Shown piece after piece: positions 23,698-31,557 of a DNA stretch of 64,000 nucleotides. Within the stretch, counting starts at the first letter, position 1. Every line of letters begins with the position of its first letter. The DNA lies in NCBI GenBank assembly GCA_039679385.1, contig JBDKVB010000016.1, positions 44,306 to 108,305 on the forward strand. The letters are read 5' to 3'. The notes beneath the pieces are model-generated. The model made no database searches. It worked only from the letters and a program-made list of their open reading frames with translations, and was not told the origin of the DNA. Origin of the DNA: Armatimonadia bacterium. GTDB lineage: Bacteria; Armatimonadota; Zipacnadia; Zipacnadales; JABUFB01. Made by a program: the position numbers and the translations under genes.

Positions 23698-24414
23698 TCA
23701 GACCCGGGGTGAGATGACCAGATGGCGGTCGTCTCCCTCGCCCTCGGAGTAGGTCTCAACGTCGGGATCATCCTTGAGGGCCAGGTGCACGATGCGGCGC
23801 TCATAGGGCTTGAGGTCGGTGACGACGATCTCCTTGCCGGCTTCCTTGGCCTTTGCAGCGTGCGTGTGAGCCATCTTCTCCAGCATCTGCTTGCGGCGTT
23901 CGCGGTAACCCTCGGCATCCAAGACGATGCGGACGGCATGGTCGGTGCCACGGTTCACGATGATCGCGAGCACGAGTTGGAGAGCGTCGAGTGCGGCGCC
24001 ATGGTGGCCGATGGTGTGCCCAACGTCGGCGCCCCGGATCTCAAGACCGACTTCGTCGCTGTTCTGGTGGGTAACGATGGCCTCTGCGTCGATTCCCATG
24101 AGCGACAGGACATGGTTGAGGGTCTCGACACCAACGGCCGCGGCGTCCGCTGAGGGCTGCAGCTCGTCGTCAGCTTCAGGCGTGGAGTCGTCGGAGCAGA
24201 CCGGCTCGTCCCCACAAGAGGGTTCGGAGGTTGTTGCTTCCGTGTCGGCTACAGAGGCCCTGATGCGGTATTCGTGGGTTCCGAGTCGTCCGAGAATGCC
24301 CCGGGGTTCGTCCAGGACCTCGACGGTGAGCTGATCTTCGCTGACACCCAACTCGCGAGCAGCAGTCGCTCGGGCCTCCTCAAGGGTTTTGCCGGCCACT
24401 TCCACTGACTTCAT
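23698..24414 (-). CDS. khpB: RNA-binding protein KhpB/Jag (SpoIIIJ-associated)
   Basis: The 238-aa protein is a Jag/KhpB RNA binder of the yidC operon. It has the Jag-N domain (residues 1-50, KSVEVAGKTLEEARATAARELGV), an acidic linker of about 50 residues, a KH domain (GIDAEAI..., with GHHGAALDALQLV) and a C-terminal R3H domain (LKPYERRIVHLALKDDPDVETYSEG). The ATG at 24414 with GGGAG nine bases upstream is chosen over an upstream ATG that would add 14 residues. In other bacteria KhpB with KhpA binds many RNAs and affects cell elongation. Here it is the last gene of rpmH-rnpA-yidD-yidC-khpB. Confidence 0.92.
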   Translation of the reverse strand: MKSVEVAGKTLEEARATAARELGVSEDQLTVEVLDEPRGILGRLGTHEYRIRASVADTEATTSEPSCGDEPVCSDDSTPEADDELQPSADAAAVGVETLNHVLSLMGIDAEAIVTHQNSDEVGLEIRGADVGHTIGHHGAALDALQLVLAIIVNRGTDHAVRIVLDAEGYRERRKQMLEKMAHTHAAKAKEAGKEIVVTDLKPYERRIVHLALKDDPDVETYSEGEGDDRHLVISPRV

Positions 24415-24459
24415 GGATACGTACTCCCTTCTCAGCCTCGCCGCATCCGACGGCACGGG

Positions 24460-26172
24460 TCAGCGCTTCTTGTTGCGTTTGGGATGGGTGTCCTTCTTGC
24501 GATCGCGACGGATATCTTCCATGCTACGGCGATCAAGGTTGTCGGCGGCCAGCTTCTCTTCAGTGTCTTCCAGAGTCTTGGTTGGCTCGCCCGACAGAAG
24601 CTGTGCCATGCGGCTGACGAGACCCCCAGACCGGGCCGGCGCTGCCGGAGTAGTCTCAGTGTGGGCCATGACACGGCTGTAGTTCCACTGCTGCGCGAAG
24701 TAGATGACGTTGGTGCCGAGCCAGTAGAGGATGAAGGCCGCCGGGAAGGTTTTGAACATGAAGAAGAACATCAGCGGCATCATGTACATCATCATCTTCT
24801 GCTGCTGTTCCTGCTGTGGGTCCATGGCCGCCTGGGGCGTGGTCTTGCTGGTCATCTTCTGGAAGAGGATCATGCTGATGGTGTAGGCGACCAGCAGGAT
24901 CATGTCGGGACCGCCGAGATTGGGCACCCACAGGAAGGACGCGCGGTCGAACTGGACGATGTAGAGGCGGATGCCCTTGTAGATAAGGATCAGGATGGGC
25001 ATCTGGACGATCAGCGGCAGACAGCCCCCGAGCGGGTTCACGCCGTTGGCCTGACACAGCTTCCAGAACTCCTGCTGGAACTTCTCCTTGTCATCGGCGT
25101 AGCGGGCCTGGAGCTCCTTCATCTGGGGCTGAAGTCTCTTCATGGCCTCGGCGGACTGTAGCTGCTTCTTGGTCAGTGGCCAGATGATGAGGCGGACCAC
25201 GAGAGAGAGAAGCAGGACGCCCAGAGCCGGGTTGCGCCCGCAGAGCGTGACAAAGAGATCGACGAAGCGGTACCAGAAGTTCTCCGCGTTGAGCCTGTCG
25301 AGGGTATCGCCGATGGCCTCACGCACGGGCAACCGGTCCCAGGCTTCTTGCTTGCTATCGGGCATCCAGACTGCATAGGTGCGGCTTCCCGGCGGCACGT
25401 TCGTGATGTAGGTGTTCCAGGCCATGTTGTAGTACTTGCCTGCCTCGACCTTATCACGAGCATCATAGGCAAGGCGAGCGGCACTGACGCGGGCGAAGGC
25501 GCCGAGGTTACCTTGCGAGGTGCGGGTCGCTGCCTCGGCCTCCGAGTAGGCCGTCATCGCCTTCTTGTTGTCGCCAAGGAGCTCGTAGATGCGGGCGACA
25601 CGAATCAGTGCGATACCGGCGCTGGGGCGGATCTGATTGGCGCGGACGACTGGGGTCGTACCACGCATCTCGACCGTGCCCTGGACAGCCGCAGGGAGAC
25701 CGTAGATGTCCTTGCCTGGAAAGCCTTCCGGCTGGGTGCCTTCGGCCAAGTCCACGAGGCATCGGCTGCGGTCTGTCTGAAGCACGGCGACAGCTTCGTC
25801 GGAGTGCTCGTAGAGGCCCTCGACGACCACCATCTGGCCTTTGAGGCTACCGGCGAGCTTCGCCAGATCGTCCAGGGGGACCGACTTCGCCGCACTGGGC
25901 GAGCCAAGGAGGCGTTCCCAGAAGCCCAGTTTGGGCTGGTGGTCACGGGCCCACTGCGCCATGTCCTGCAGCGGCTTGATCTGGCCCTGCAGTTCGTCCT
26001 TGGAGAGCGTCCCGTCAGGTCCGGGCTTGGCCGTGATGACGAGAGCCGAGGGGAGCCCATGCTGGGACTGCATGGGCGCTGCCGCGGCGAAGGCGCAAAG
26101 CGCGAAGGTTGCAGACAATACAAACGACGCCACCAGCCAGGAGCCAGTGGCGCGCGGTGTTCTTTTCTCCAT
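24460..26172 (-). CDS. yidC: Membrane protein insertase YidC with atypical N-terminal domain
   Basis: The C-terminal half is a typical YidC/Oxa1 insertase. It has the conserved LVVRLIIWPLTKKQLQSAEAM segment with the groove arginine, the PLGGCLPLIVQMPILI loop, and further membrane segments to FILYWLGTNVIYFAQQW, followed by a basic tail (KRNKKR) of the kind that contacts ribosomes. The first ~270 residues differ. After a signal-like helix, they show an OB/beta-like part and TPR-like helices (RVARIYELLGDNKKAMTAYSEAEAA, ARLAYDARDKVEAGKYYNMAWNTY), not the beta-super-sandwich of proteobacterial YidC. It lies between yidD and khpB. Insertase function is firm; the role of the N-domain is unknown. Confidence 0.93.
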   Translation of the reverse strand: MEKRTPRATGSWLVASFVLSATFALCAFAAAAPMQSQHGLPSALVITAKPGPDGTLSKDELQGQIKPLQDMAQWARDHQPKLGFWERLLGSPSAAKSVPLDDLAKLAGSLKGQMVVVEGLYEHSDEAVAVLQTDRSRCLVDLAEGTQPEGFPGKDIYGLPAAVQGTVEMRGTTPVVRANQIRPSAGIALIRVARIYELLGDNKKAMTAYSEAEAATRTSQGNLGAFARVSAARLAYDARDKVEAGKYYNMAWNTYITNVPPGSRTYAVWMPDSKQEAWDRLPVREAIGDTLDRLNAENFWYRFVDLFVTLCGRNPALGVLLLSLVVRLIIWPLTKKQLQSAEAMKRLQPQMKELQARYADDKEKFQQEFWKLCQANGVNPLGGCLPLIVQMPILILIYKGIRLYIVQFDRASFLWVPNLGGPDMILLVAYTISMILFQKMTSKTTPQAAMDPQQEQQQKMMMYMMPLMFFFMFKTFPAAFILYWLGTNVIYFAQQWNYSRVMAHTETTPAAPARSGGLVSRMAQLLSGEPTKTLEDTEEKLAADNLDRRSMEDIRRDRKKDTHPKRNKKR

Positions 26173-26180
26173 TTACTCCC

Positions 26181-26486
26181 TCAGCCCATCATCTTGGATG
26201 TGTTGGATTGGGCAGAGTCCCCGTTCGCTGCCTCATCGCCAGGGGCAGGCGGGATGGGATCGTACCCACCTGGACAGAACGGGTTGCAGCGCAGGATGCG
26301 GCGGAACCCCATCCATCCCCCTCGCAGCAGGCCATAGCGCTCGATAGCCTCAGCCATGTAGTTGGAACAGGAAGGCTGGAACCGACAGGTCGGCGGCAGG
26401 AATCGCGAGAGCGTGCGCTGATAGAGGCGTATGAGTCCGACAGCAAACCGCCGAGACACGCGTCGCAAGGCATCCGGTCCGCGCAT
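26181..26486 (-). CDS. yidD: Membrane insertion efficiency factor YidD
   Basis: The 101-aa product has the YidD signature: an amphipathic N-terminal helix ([11 protein letters not shown]), [21 protein letters not shown] with its two conserved cysteines, and [24 protein letters not shown]. YidD helps YidC-dependent insertion at the inner membrane. The ATG lies three bases after the rnpA stop and the stop lies eight bases before yidC, as in most bacteria. The 20-residue C-terminal tail is low-complexity. Function is inherited from the family. Confidence 0.95.
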   Translation of the reverse strand: MRGPDALRRVSRRFAVGLIRLYQRTLSRFLPPTCRFQPSCSNYMAEAIERYGLLRGGWMGFRRILRCNPFCPGGYDPIPPAPGDEAANGDSAQSNTSKMMG

Positions 26487-26489
26487 GGG

Positions 26490-26834
26490 CTATCCTTGCC
26501 CCCCAAGGAGACCTGCCCGGCGCATCAGTGCCTCCATCTCGGACGCGAGCTCGCTGAAGGAGGCCTGCGACGCTATCGGGCTGGCAAGGAGGGCAATGTC
26601 GGCGTGCTCCGGGAGGCGGCCACGCAGCCCACGGAAGGCTTCGCGCATACGCCTCCTGACCCGATTGCGCACCACGGCCCCGCCCACTTTCCTGCTGGTC
26701 ACCAGCAAGACTCGGCGTGCTCCCGTGGGACGGTGTACGGCCACGATCGAGAGCCAGCGACCGCGACGGCGATAGCCGTTCCGGAAGAGCTCGTCGATGT
26801 CCCGTCGTCGTCGGAGTGTCTCCAGGGATCCCAA
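26490..26834 (-). CDS. rnpA: Ribonuclease P protein component
   Basis: This is the protein subunit of RNase P, which matures tRNA 5' ends. The 114-aa product contains the RNR-type signature (VGGAVVRNRVRRRMREAFR), a basic first part (RRRRDIDELFRNG) and the expected length. No ATG or GTG is available after the rpmH stop, so the TTG at 26834 is the probable start; no strong ribosome site precedes it, and translation may be coupled to rpmH, which ends 20 bases upstream. A longer frame reaching to 27053 would overlap all of rpmH and is not credible. Confidence 0.88.
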   Translation of the reverse strand: MGSLETLRRRRDIDELFRNGYRRRGRWLSIVAVHRPTGARRVLLVTSRKVGGAVVRNRVRRRMREAFRGLRGRLPEHADIALLASPIASQASFSELASEMEALMRRAGLLGGQG

Positions 26835-26854
26835 GGCAATCAGACCGTCGTTGC

Positions 26855-26989
26855 TCAGGCAGACAACCGCATGCGACCCTTGCGGCGGCGGTCGGCGAGG
26901 ACGCGACGTCCTCCCTTGGTGGCCATCCGGGCACGGAACCCGTGTGTTCGCGCATGCTTGCGCACTTTCGGCTGGTAGGTCTGCTTCAT
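26855..26989 (-). CDS. rpmH: 50S ribosomal protein L34
   Basis: The 44-aa frame starts [18 protein letters not shown] and ends GRMRLSA. It is a typical L34 with the conserved [21 protein letters not shown] core. It is the first gene of the cluster that leads into rnpA, yidD, yidC and khpB. In many bacteria dnaA lies upstream; here an unrelated ligase gene does. The start ATG at 26989 is set by homology. Confidence 0.96.
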   Translation of the reverse strand: MKQTYQPKVRKHARTHGFRARMATKGGRRVLADRRRKGRMRLSA

Positions 26990-27184
26990 TGGTCAACCTC
27001 ACATGCTCAATGCTGATCGGGAAACTCCACTGAAGGCGAACGCACGGTGACATCTCGCGGCTGTCGGGCTATCCGCAACAGACCCCGGAGTTGGACCGGG
27101 GCGCACGGCCGCCATGGCGCCGCGAGCCTGTCTGTGCCGCAACCAGGGCTCGTTAGGCTGGAGTCCGGGTTACCGGAACTACGC

Positions 27185-27213
27185 ATGTTAGCATAACTGG
27201 GGTCCATCCGCAA
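27185..27213 (-). promoter_or_regulatory. Promoter of the rpmH-rnpA-yidDC-khpB operon
   Basis: On the minus strand TTGCGG (27208-27213) and TAACAT (27185-27190) are 17 bases apart, about 195 bases before rpmH. It is the best match in the gap between the ligase and rpmH. The rest of that gap (26990-27184) shows no gene. Confidence 0.5.
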
Positions 27214-27214
27214 G

Positions 27215-27240
27215 GCCCTCGTGTTTTCGGGTGCGAGGGC
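27215..27240 (-). terminator. Hairpin after the ligase gene
   Basis: GCCCTCG and CGAGGGC form a 7-bp stem with a 12-base loop, 18 bases after the ligase stop on the minus strand, followed by CTTG. It overlaps no gene and lies just before the rpmH promoter. Confidence 0.4.
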
Positions 27241-27257
27241 AGGACCAGGGCACTGGG

Positions 27258-28793
27258 CTACAGGTCGCGTTTGAGTACCTTCCCTGTCGCATTGCGAGGC
27301 AGTTCGTCGCGGAACTCCACGATCTGGGGAACCTTGTAGCTGGGCAGGTGCTGGGCACAGTGTCGCTTGATATCGAGCTCTCCCAGCTTCTCGCCGGGTT
27401 GGGGCACGACGACGGCCTTCACCAGTTCACCCAGGGCTGCACGGGCACCGGTGGCAGGAACCCCGATCACCGCAGCGTCCCGCACCTTCTCGTGGGTGTA
27501 GATGATCTTCTCGACCTCGAGCGCGTAGACATTCTGCCCCGCCACGATGATCATGTCCTTCTTGCGCCCCTGCACGTAGAAGAACCCCTGCTCGTCCACC
27601 CTCGCCCAGTCCCCCGTTCGGAACCACCCGTCGACGATGGACTCCTCAACCAACCCTTCGCGGTTCCAGTACCCCGGTATGATGTTTGCACGATGGAAGC
27701 ACAGCTCTCCGACCTCACCAGGCCTAACGTCCTTGCCCCCCTCGTCGATGATCCGCGTGTAGATCTCCGGCAGCGGCTTACCGATCGAGTCCGGCCGGTC
27801 GGCGGCGTTGATGCTGGGCAAGACGTGCGTCATGGAAATCGTCTCGGTCAGGCCGAAGAAATTGTGCAGGCTGACGTACGGATAGAGGGCCCGCAGTCGC
27901 TGGATCGTCCGCACCGGCATCGGTGAGCCCGAGTACGCGATCAGGCGCAGGCTGGACAGATCGTGTTCCGCCAATCGCGGGTCGCTGGTGACCAGATGGA
28001 AGAGCGTCGGCACGCCGATGAAGGTGGTGCAGCGATGCGTCTGGAGGAGGTCGAGGATCTCCCCCACCTCGGGCCGCGGAGCGATGCAGATGCAGCTACC
28101 CAGGTAGGCCGAACTGGCCAGGAGACTGTAGGAGGCCGTGGGTGCGAAGAAGGGGATCACCAGCAGGTGGATATCCTCATGGCGGAAGGACTGTGCGAAG
28201 ATCGCGTTCATCACGTTGAAGCGCAGCGCCTCATGAGTCATGATGGCGCCCTTGGGTTCGCCCGTGGTGCCGGAGGTGTGCAGGATCACGGCGATGTCCG
28301 TCTCCGCGATCTCGTCGAAGGTCTGCACCGACTCCTGGTAGGTCACCGCCTCCTCGAAATGCGCCTCGCCACTTCGGACACCGGAGCCGACACGGAGGAC
28401 CTTCGGAGAGCCGTCGTACTTGGCGACCGCATCGAGCACCGGCGTCGGCGTGTCATCATGGACGGCGACGACCCTCGGCGCGAGGTTGCGGATGACGAAG
28501 GCCAGCTCTTCGTCCCGCAGACGGATGTTCACCGGTGCCGCAATCGCCCCGAGACGCAAGGTCGCCCAGTAGAGGGTGATGCACTCCAGGCAGTTGGGCA
28601 TCGCGATGGCCACCCGGTCGCCCGGCTGCACTCCGCAGACCTGGCGCAAGTACCCGGCGATGTGCGCGATCTGCAGATCAAGGTCCCGGTAGCTGTAGGT
28701 TGCGCCTTCGTAGATTGCTGCGGGGCTGTTCGGGAACTTCGCGGCCGCGTTGTCCCAGTAGCCGGCGAGCGTCCTTAGCTGCGTGCCGTACAT
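27258..28793 (-). CDS. AMP-forming acyl-CoA synthetase-like ligase
   Basis: The 511-aa protein belongs to the ANL adenylating superfamily, which activates carboxylates through an acyl-AMP and usually transfers them to CoA. It shows the P-loop-like A3 motif LHTSGTTGEPKGAIMTH, the aromatic A5-type GLTET, GDWARVDEQGFFYVQGRKKDMII (A7/A8 hinge) and the A10 lysine in PRNATGKVLKRDL. The substrate pocket cannot be read reliably; a fatty or aromatic acid is possible. The ATG at 28793 behind GGGAGG is preferred over an upstream ATG that adds 52 unrelated residues. The gene is divergent from the HAD gene at 28939. Confidence 0.85.
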   Translation of the reverse strand: MYGTQLRTLAGYWDNAAAKFPNSPAAIYEGATYSYRDLDLQIAHIAGYLRQVCGVQPGDRVAIAMPNCLECITLYWATLRLGAIAAPVNIRLRDEELAFVIRNLAPRVVAVHDDTPTPVLDAVAKYDGSPKVLRVGSGVRSGEAHFEEAVTYQESVQTFDEIAETDIAVILHTSGTTGEPKGAIMTHEALRFNVMNAIFAQSFRHEDIHLLVIPFFAPTASYSLLASSAYLGSCICIAPRPEVGEILDLLQTHRCTTFIGVPTLFHLVTSDPRLAEHDLSSLRLIAYSGSPMPVRTIQRLRALYPYVSLHNFFGLTETISMTHVLPSINAADRPDSIGKPLPEIYTRIIDEGGKDVRPGEVGELCFHRANIIPGYWNREGLVEESIVDGWFRTGDWARVDEQGFFYVQGRKKDMIIVAGQNVYALEVEKIIYTHEKVRDAAVIGVPATGARAALGELVKAVVVPQPGEKLGELDIKRHCAQHLPSYKVPQIVEFRDELPRNATGKVLKRDL

Positions 28794-28879
28794 GGCATCC
28801 TCCCTGACTGTCTGACGGGGGCCTTTTCCTGTCTCGGCGAAGGATTCCTCTCTGGGCGTCCCGGCCCTTTGAGGATTTC

Positions 28880-28888
28880 TGCTATAAT
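28880..28888 (+). promoter_or_regulatory. Extended -10 promoter of the HAD gene
   Basis: TGC-TATAAT is a consensus extended -10 element (TATAAT at 28883-28888), about 50 bases before the ATG at 28939. The -35 position (CGGCCC) is poor, as is usual when an extended -10 is present. Confidence 0.6.
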
Positions 28889-28938
28889 GGCTGTCAGACT
28901 TAGGTAGTACGGGATCGTCACGATACTCGGAGGCAGCC

Positions 28939-29793
28939 ATGGAACTCAAGGACTACCCGCGCGGGCGGATGCTGGAGGGCGCCGACTATATCGAGGTCAT
29001 CAACGAGGACATCGAACGCGGTCGCGTCCGCTTCGCGCTGTTCGACTTCGACGGCACGATCTCGCTGATCCGGCAGGGCTGGCAAGAGGTCATGATCCCC
29101 ATGATGGTGGATATCCTCATGGGGCTGAACACGGGCGAGAGCTGCGACGACATCCACATGACCGTTAAGGAGTTCGTCACGCGGCTCACCGGGAAGCAGA
29201 CCATCTACCAGACGATGGCGCTGGCCGAAGAGATTGAGAAGCGAGGCGGCACGCCACTTGACCCGCTCGAGTACAAGCGCCAGTACCTCGACCTGCTGTG
29301 GGAGCAGATCAAGGACCGCGTCGCCGGGCTCAAGGCCGGGCGACTGACACCGGTGGAGATGTCCGTTCCGGGTGCCCTCGACATGGTGCGAGCGCTGTAC
29401 GATCGCAGCGTAAACCTGTACGTCGCCAGCGGCACCGACCACCCCTATGTGGTCGATGAGGCCACCTGCCTTGGGGTCAACGAGTTCTTCGGCGACCGCA
29501 TCTACGGCGCACTGGATGACTTCAAGAACTTCTCCAAAGCCATCCTGATCGAGAAGCTAATCCGTGAGAACAACCTGCACGGCAGCGAATTCTTGACCTT
29601 CGGCGACGGCTATGTGGAGATCGAGAACTGCAAGGACGCCGGGGGCATCGCCATCGGTGTCGCCACCGACGAGGCCAAGCGCGAGGGCATCGACGAGTGG
29701 AAGCGCAACCGTCTCATTGACGCCGGCGCTGATCTGATCATCCCGGACTTCCGCGAGTACGACAAGCTCCTGCGGTACCTCTTCGCCGAATAG
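28939..29793 (+). CDS. HAD-superfamily phosphatase
   Basis: The 284-aa protein is a haloacid-dehalogenase-fold hydrolase. It has motif I FDFDGT (D36, D38), a motif II serine/threonine in VASGTD, a conserved lysine region (FKNFSKAILIEKLI) and motif IV FGDGYVEI. The helical cap lies between motifs I and II. The substrate is unknown, probably a phosphorylated sugar or small metabolite. It has a good ribosome site (GGAGGCAGCC) and an extended -10 promoter. An intrinsic terminator separates it from the next gene, with which it may nevertheless work. Confidence 0.75.
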   Translation: MELKDYPRGRMLEGADYIEVINEDIERGRVRFALFDFDGTISLIRQGWQEVMIPMMVDILMGLNTGESCDDIHMTVKEFVTRLTGKQTIYQTMALAEEIEKRGGTPLDPLEYKRQYLDLLWEQIKDRVAGLKAGRLTPVEMSVPGALDMVRALYDRSVNLYVASGTDHPYVVDEATCLGVNEFFGDRIYGALDDFKNFSKAILIEKLIRENNLHGSEFLTFGDGYVEIENCKDAGGIAIGVATDEAKREGIDEWKRNRLIDAGADLIIPDFREYDKLLRYLFAE

Positions 29794-29814
29794 CGAACAC
29801 TCCGTGAGTCAAAG

Positions 29815-29850
29815 AGCCGGCCGTCCTCTTTGCTCGAGGCGGCCGGCTTT
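29815..29850 (+). terminator. Intrinsic terminator after the HAD gene
   Basis: AGCCGGCCG (29815-29823) pairs perfectly with CGGCCGGCT (29840-29848) and is followed by TTC, with a 16-base loop. It ends 28 bases before the next start at 29879. Confidence 0.65.
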
Positions 29851-29878
29851 CGTGCCTCTGACGATGGGAAGGATACAT

Positions 29879-30841
29879 GTGCCGCGCGCCCAGTTCGACC
29901 GCAGCAGGCTCCTCCTCAGGCCCCTTGCCGAGCGTGAGAACGACCTCGATCTGTCTGTGATCATGGACCTCGATGCAGAGGTCGAGCCCTACAATCATCC
30001 CGAGCTCGAGGTGCTGGCCGACCGCATCGTGGCCGGTCGCAGTAAGGGCGCCGAAGTGCTGCTCATGCTCGGCGCGCATGTGATCCGGCAGGGGAACTCC
30101 CGCTTCATCATCGACCTGATGAAGCGTGGTCTGCTCACCCACGTCGGTGTGAACGGCGCCTGCGTGATCCACGACTTCGAGTTCGCGCTCATCGGGGCAA
30201 CCACGGAGAGCGTGGCCCGCTACATCCGCACCGGCGAGTTTGGGCTGTGGAGGGAGACCGGCTGGATCAACGACGCGGTCAACGAGGGCGCCGGGGAGGG
30301 ACTGGGGTTCGGCGAGGCGGTCGGCAAGATGATCGTGGAGCGAGAGTTCCCACACCGCGAGGTCAGTCTTCTGGCCCAGGCCTACGAACTTGGGGTCCCG
30401 GTCACGGTCCACGTGGGCATCGGCAGCGACATCATCCACGAGCACCCGAACTTCGATGGCGCCGCGACCGGTCTGGCCTCCTACCGCGACTTCCTGACCA
30501 TCACCGACACGATCACCCGTCTCGAGGGCGGGGCGATGCTCAACTTCGGCACCGCTGTGATGGGGCCGGAAGTCTACCTCAAGGCGCTCAGCATGGCCCG
30601 GAACGTGGCGCGGCAGGAGGGGCGACAGATCGCTCACTTCGCCACCGCCGTCTTCGACCTCGCCGATCTCGGACCGGACTTCCGCGAGCAGCCCCCCAAG
30701 TCGAATCCCCACTACTACTTCAGGCCCTGGAAGACGATTCTCGTCCGCACCGTCCAAGACGGCGGCGAGAGCTTCTACTTCCGAGGCGACCACCGGTTGA
30801 CGTTCCCTGCTCTGTACCGGCGACTGGTCGCGCGCGTCTGA
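29879..30841 (+). CDS. Conserved protein, deoxyhypusine-synthase-like
   Basis: I recognise this 320-aa protein only as a member of a conserved bacterial family with remote similarity to deoxyhypusine synthase. Conserved-looking stretches include GAEVLLMLGAHVIRQG, LTHVGVNGACVIHDFEFALIGATTESVA, VTVHVGIGSDIIHEHPNFDGAATG and GGAMLNFGTAVMGPEVYLKALSMARN. This alternation of glycine-rich loops suggests a Rossmann-like NAD-binding fold. The active-site lysine of true deoxyhypusine synthase is not evident. The GTG at 29879, with GGAAGG six bases before it, is preferred; the longer frame from 29804 runs through a terminator. Substrate and reaction are unknown. Confidence 0.6.
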   Translation: MPRAQFDRSRLLLRPLAERENDLDLSVIMDLDAEVEPYNHPELEVLADRIVAGRSKGAEVLLMLGAHVIRQGNSRFIIDLMKRGLLTHVGVNGACVIHDFEFALIGATTESVARYIRTGEFGLWRETGWINDAVNEGAGEGLGFGEAVGKMIVEREFPHREVSLLAQAYELGVPVTVHVGIGSDIIHEHPNFDGAATGLASYRDFLTITDTITRLEGGAMLNFGTAVMGPEVYLKALSMARNVARQEGRQIAHFATAVFDLADLGPDFREQPPKSNPHYYFRPWKTILVRTVQDGGESFYFRGDHRLTFPALYRRLVARV

Positions 30842-30861
30842 GTTGGCTCCCCCGCAGACCG

Positions 30862-31527
30862 CTACCGCGTCAGCAGGTCGGTCAAGGCCTCCAGGCTGAC
30901 CTGCGCCAGGCTATCGACGATCACGTCGGCCTGGGTTAGCTGGTCTCGGCTCACGGAGCTTGTCACCGCGACGCACTTCATCCCGGCTGTCTTTGCCGCC
31001 GTGACCCCGGCCGGGGCATCCTCAAAGACCACACACTTCGCGGGCTCGACCCCAAGGCGCTCCGCGGTCACCAGATAGATCTGCGGATCGGGCTTCTTGC
31101 GGGTGACGTCGTCGCCGGTGATCACCGCGTCGAACCAGTCGAGGCAAAGCCCGGTGCCGGTGATGACCGGGAACTGCTTGTCCTTGTTGCCCGAGGTGGC
31201 GATGGCCACGCGCCATTCCAAGTCGTCACGAGCGGCCTGCACGAGTTCGAGGACGCCGGGCATTGCCGGCAGAGGCTCGTTCGCCAGTAGACGAAAGAAG
31301 TTGTCCTTCCGCCGCTGGACGGCCGCCGCCGTGTCGATGGTGACGCCGTACTGCTCCGCCACACCCTCCACGTAACGCTCATCGCCGGTGCCGACGAAGC
31401 GCGCGAAGTCGGAGGCCTGCACCTGCACCCCGTACAGCTCCGCAAACATCATCACGCTCGCCCGGGCATTGAGCGCCTCGGTGTCCGCGACGACCCCGTC
31501 CACATCGAAGATCATTGCCTTGGCCAC
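30862..31527 (-). CDS. HAD-IA phosphatase, beta-phosphoglucomutase-like
   Basis: The 221-aa product has motif I FDVDGVVADTE (D8, D10), the cap domain after it, motif II ATSGN, motif III KKPDPQIYLVTAERLGV, and motif IV FEDAPAGVTAAKTAGM. This is the pattern of HAD subfamily IA enzymes such as beta-phosphoglucomutase and phosphatases acting on sugar phosphates. Substrate is not predictable. It converges with the deoxyhypusine-synthase-like gene. Confidence 0.85.
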   Translation of the reverse strand: MAKAMIFDVDGVVADTEALNARASVMMFAELYGVQVQASDFARFVGTGDERYVEGVAEQYGVTIDTAAAVQRRKDNFFRLLANEPLPAMPGVLELVQAARDDLEWRVAIATSGNKDKQFPVITGTGLCLDWFDAVITGDDVTRKKPDPQIYLVTAERLGVEPAKCVVFEDAPAGVTAAKTAGMKCVAVTSSVSRDQLTQADVIVDSLAQVSLEALTDLLTR

Positions 31528-31557
31528 GAAAAGCCACTCCCTCGGTATGCGGCGTGC

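Noticed and set aside
2370..23700. att-site direct repeats or a tRNA target at the borders of the phage cluster
   Set aside because: I compared the flanks near 2.6-2.8 kb and 23.62-23.70 kb by eye and found no shared repeat or tRNA. A short core could have been missed.
26835..27053. Longer rnpA frame starting at 27053
   Set aside because: It would overlap the complete rpmH gene in another frame. RnpA homology begins only after rpmH ends.
29804..29878. Upstream GTG start at 29804 for the deoxyhypusine-synthase-like protein
   Set aside because: The added codons run through the intrinsic terminator of the preceding HAD gene; GTG 29879 has a good ribosome site.
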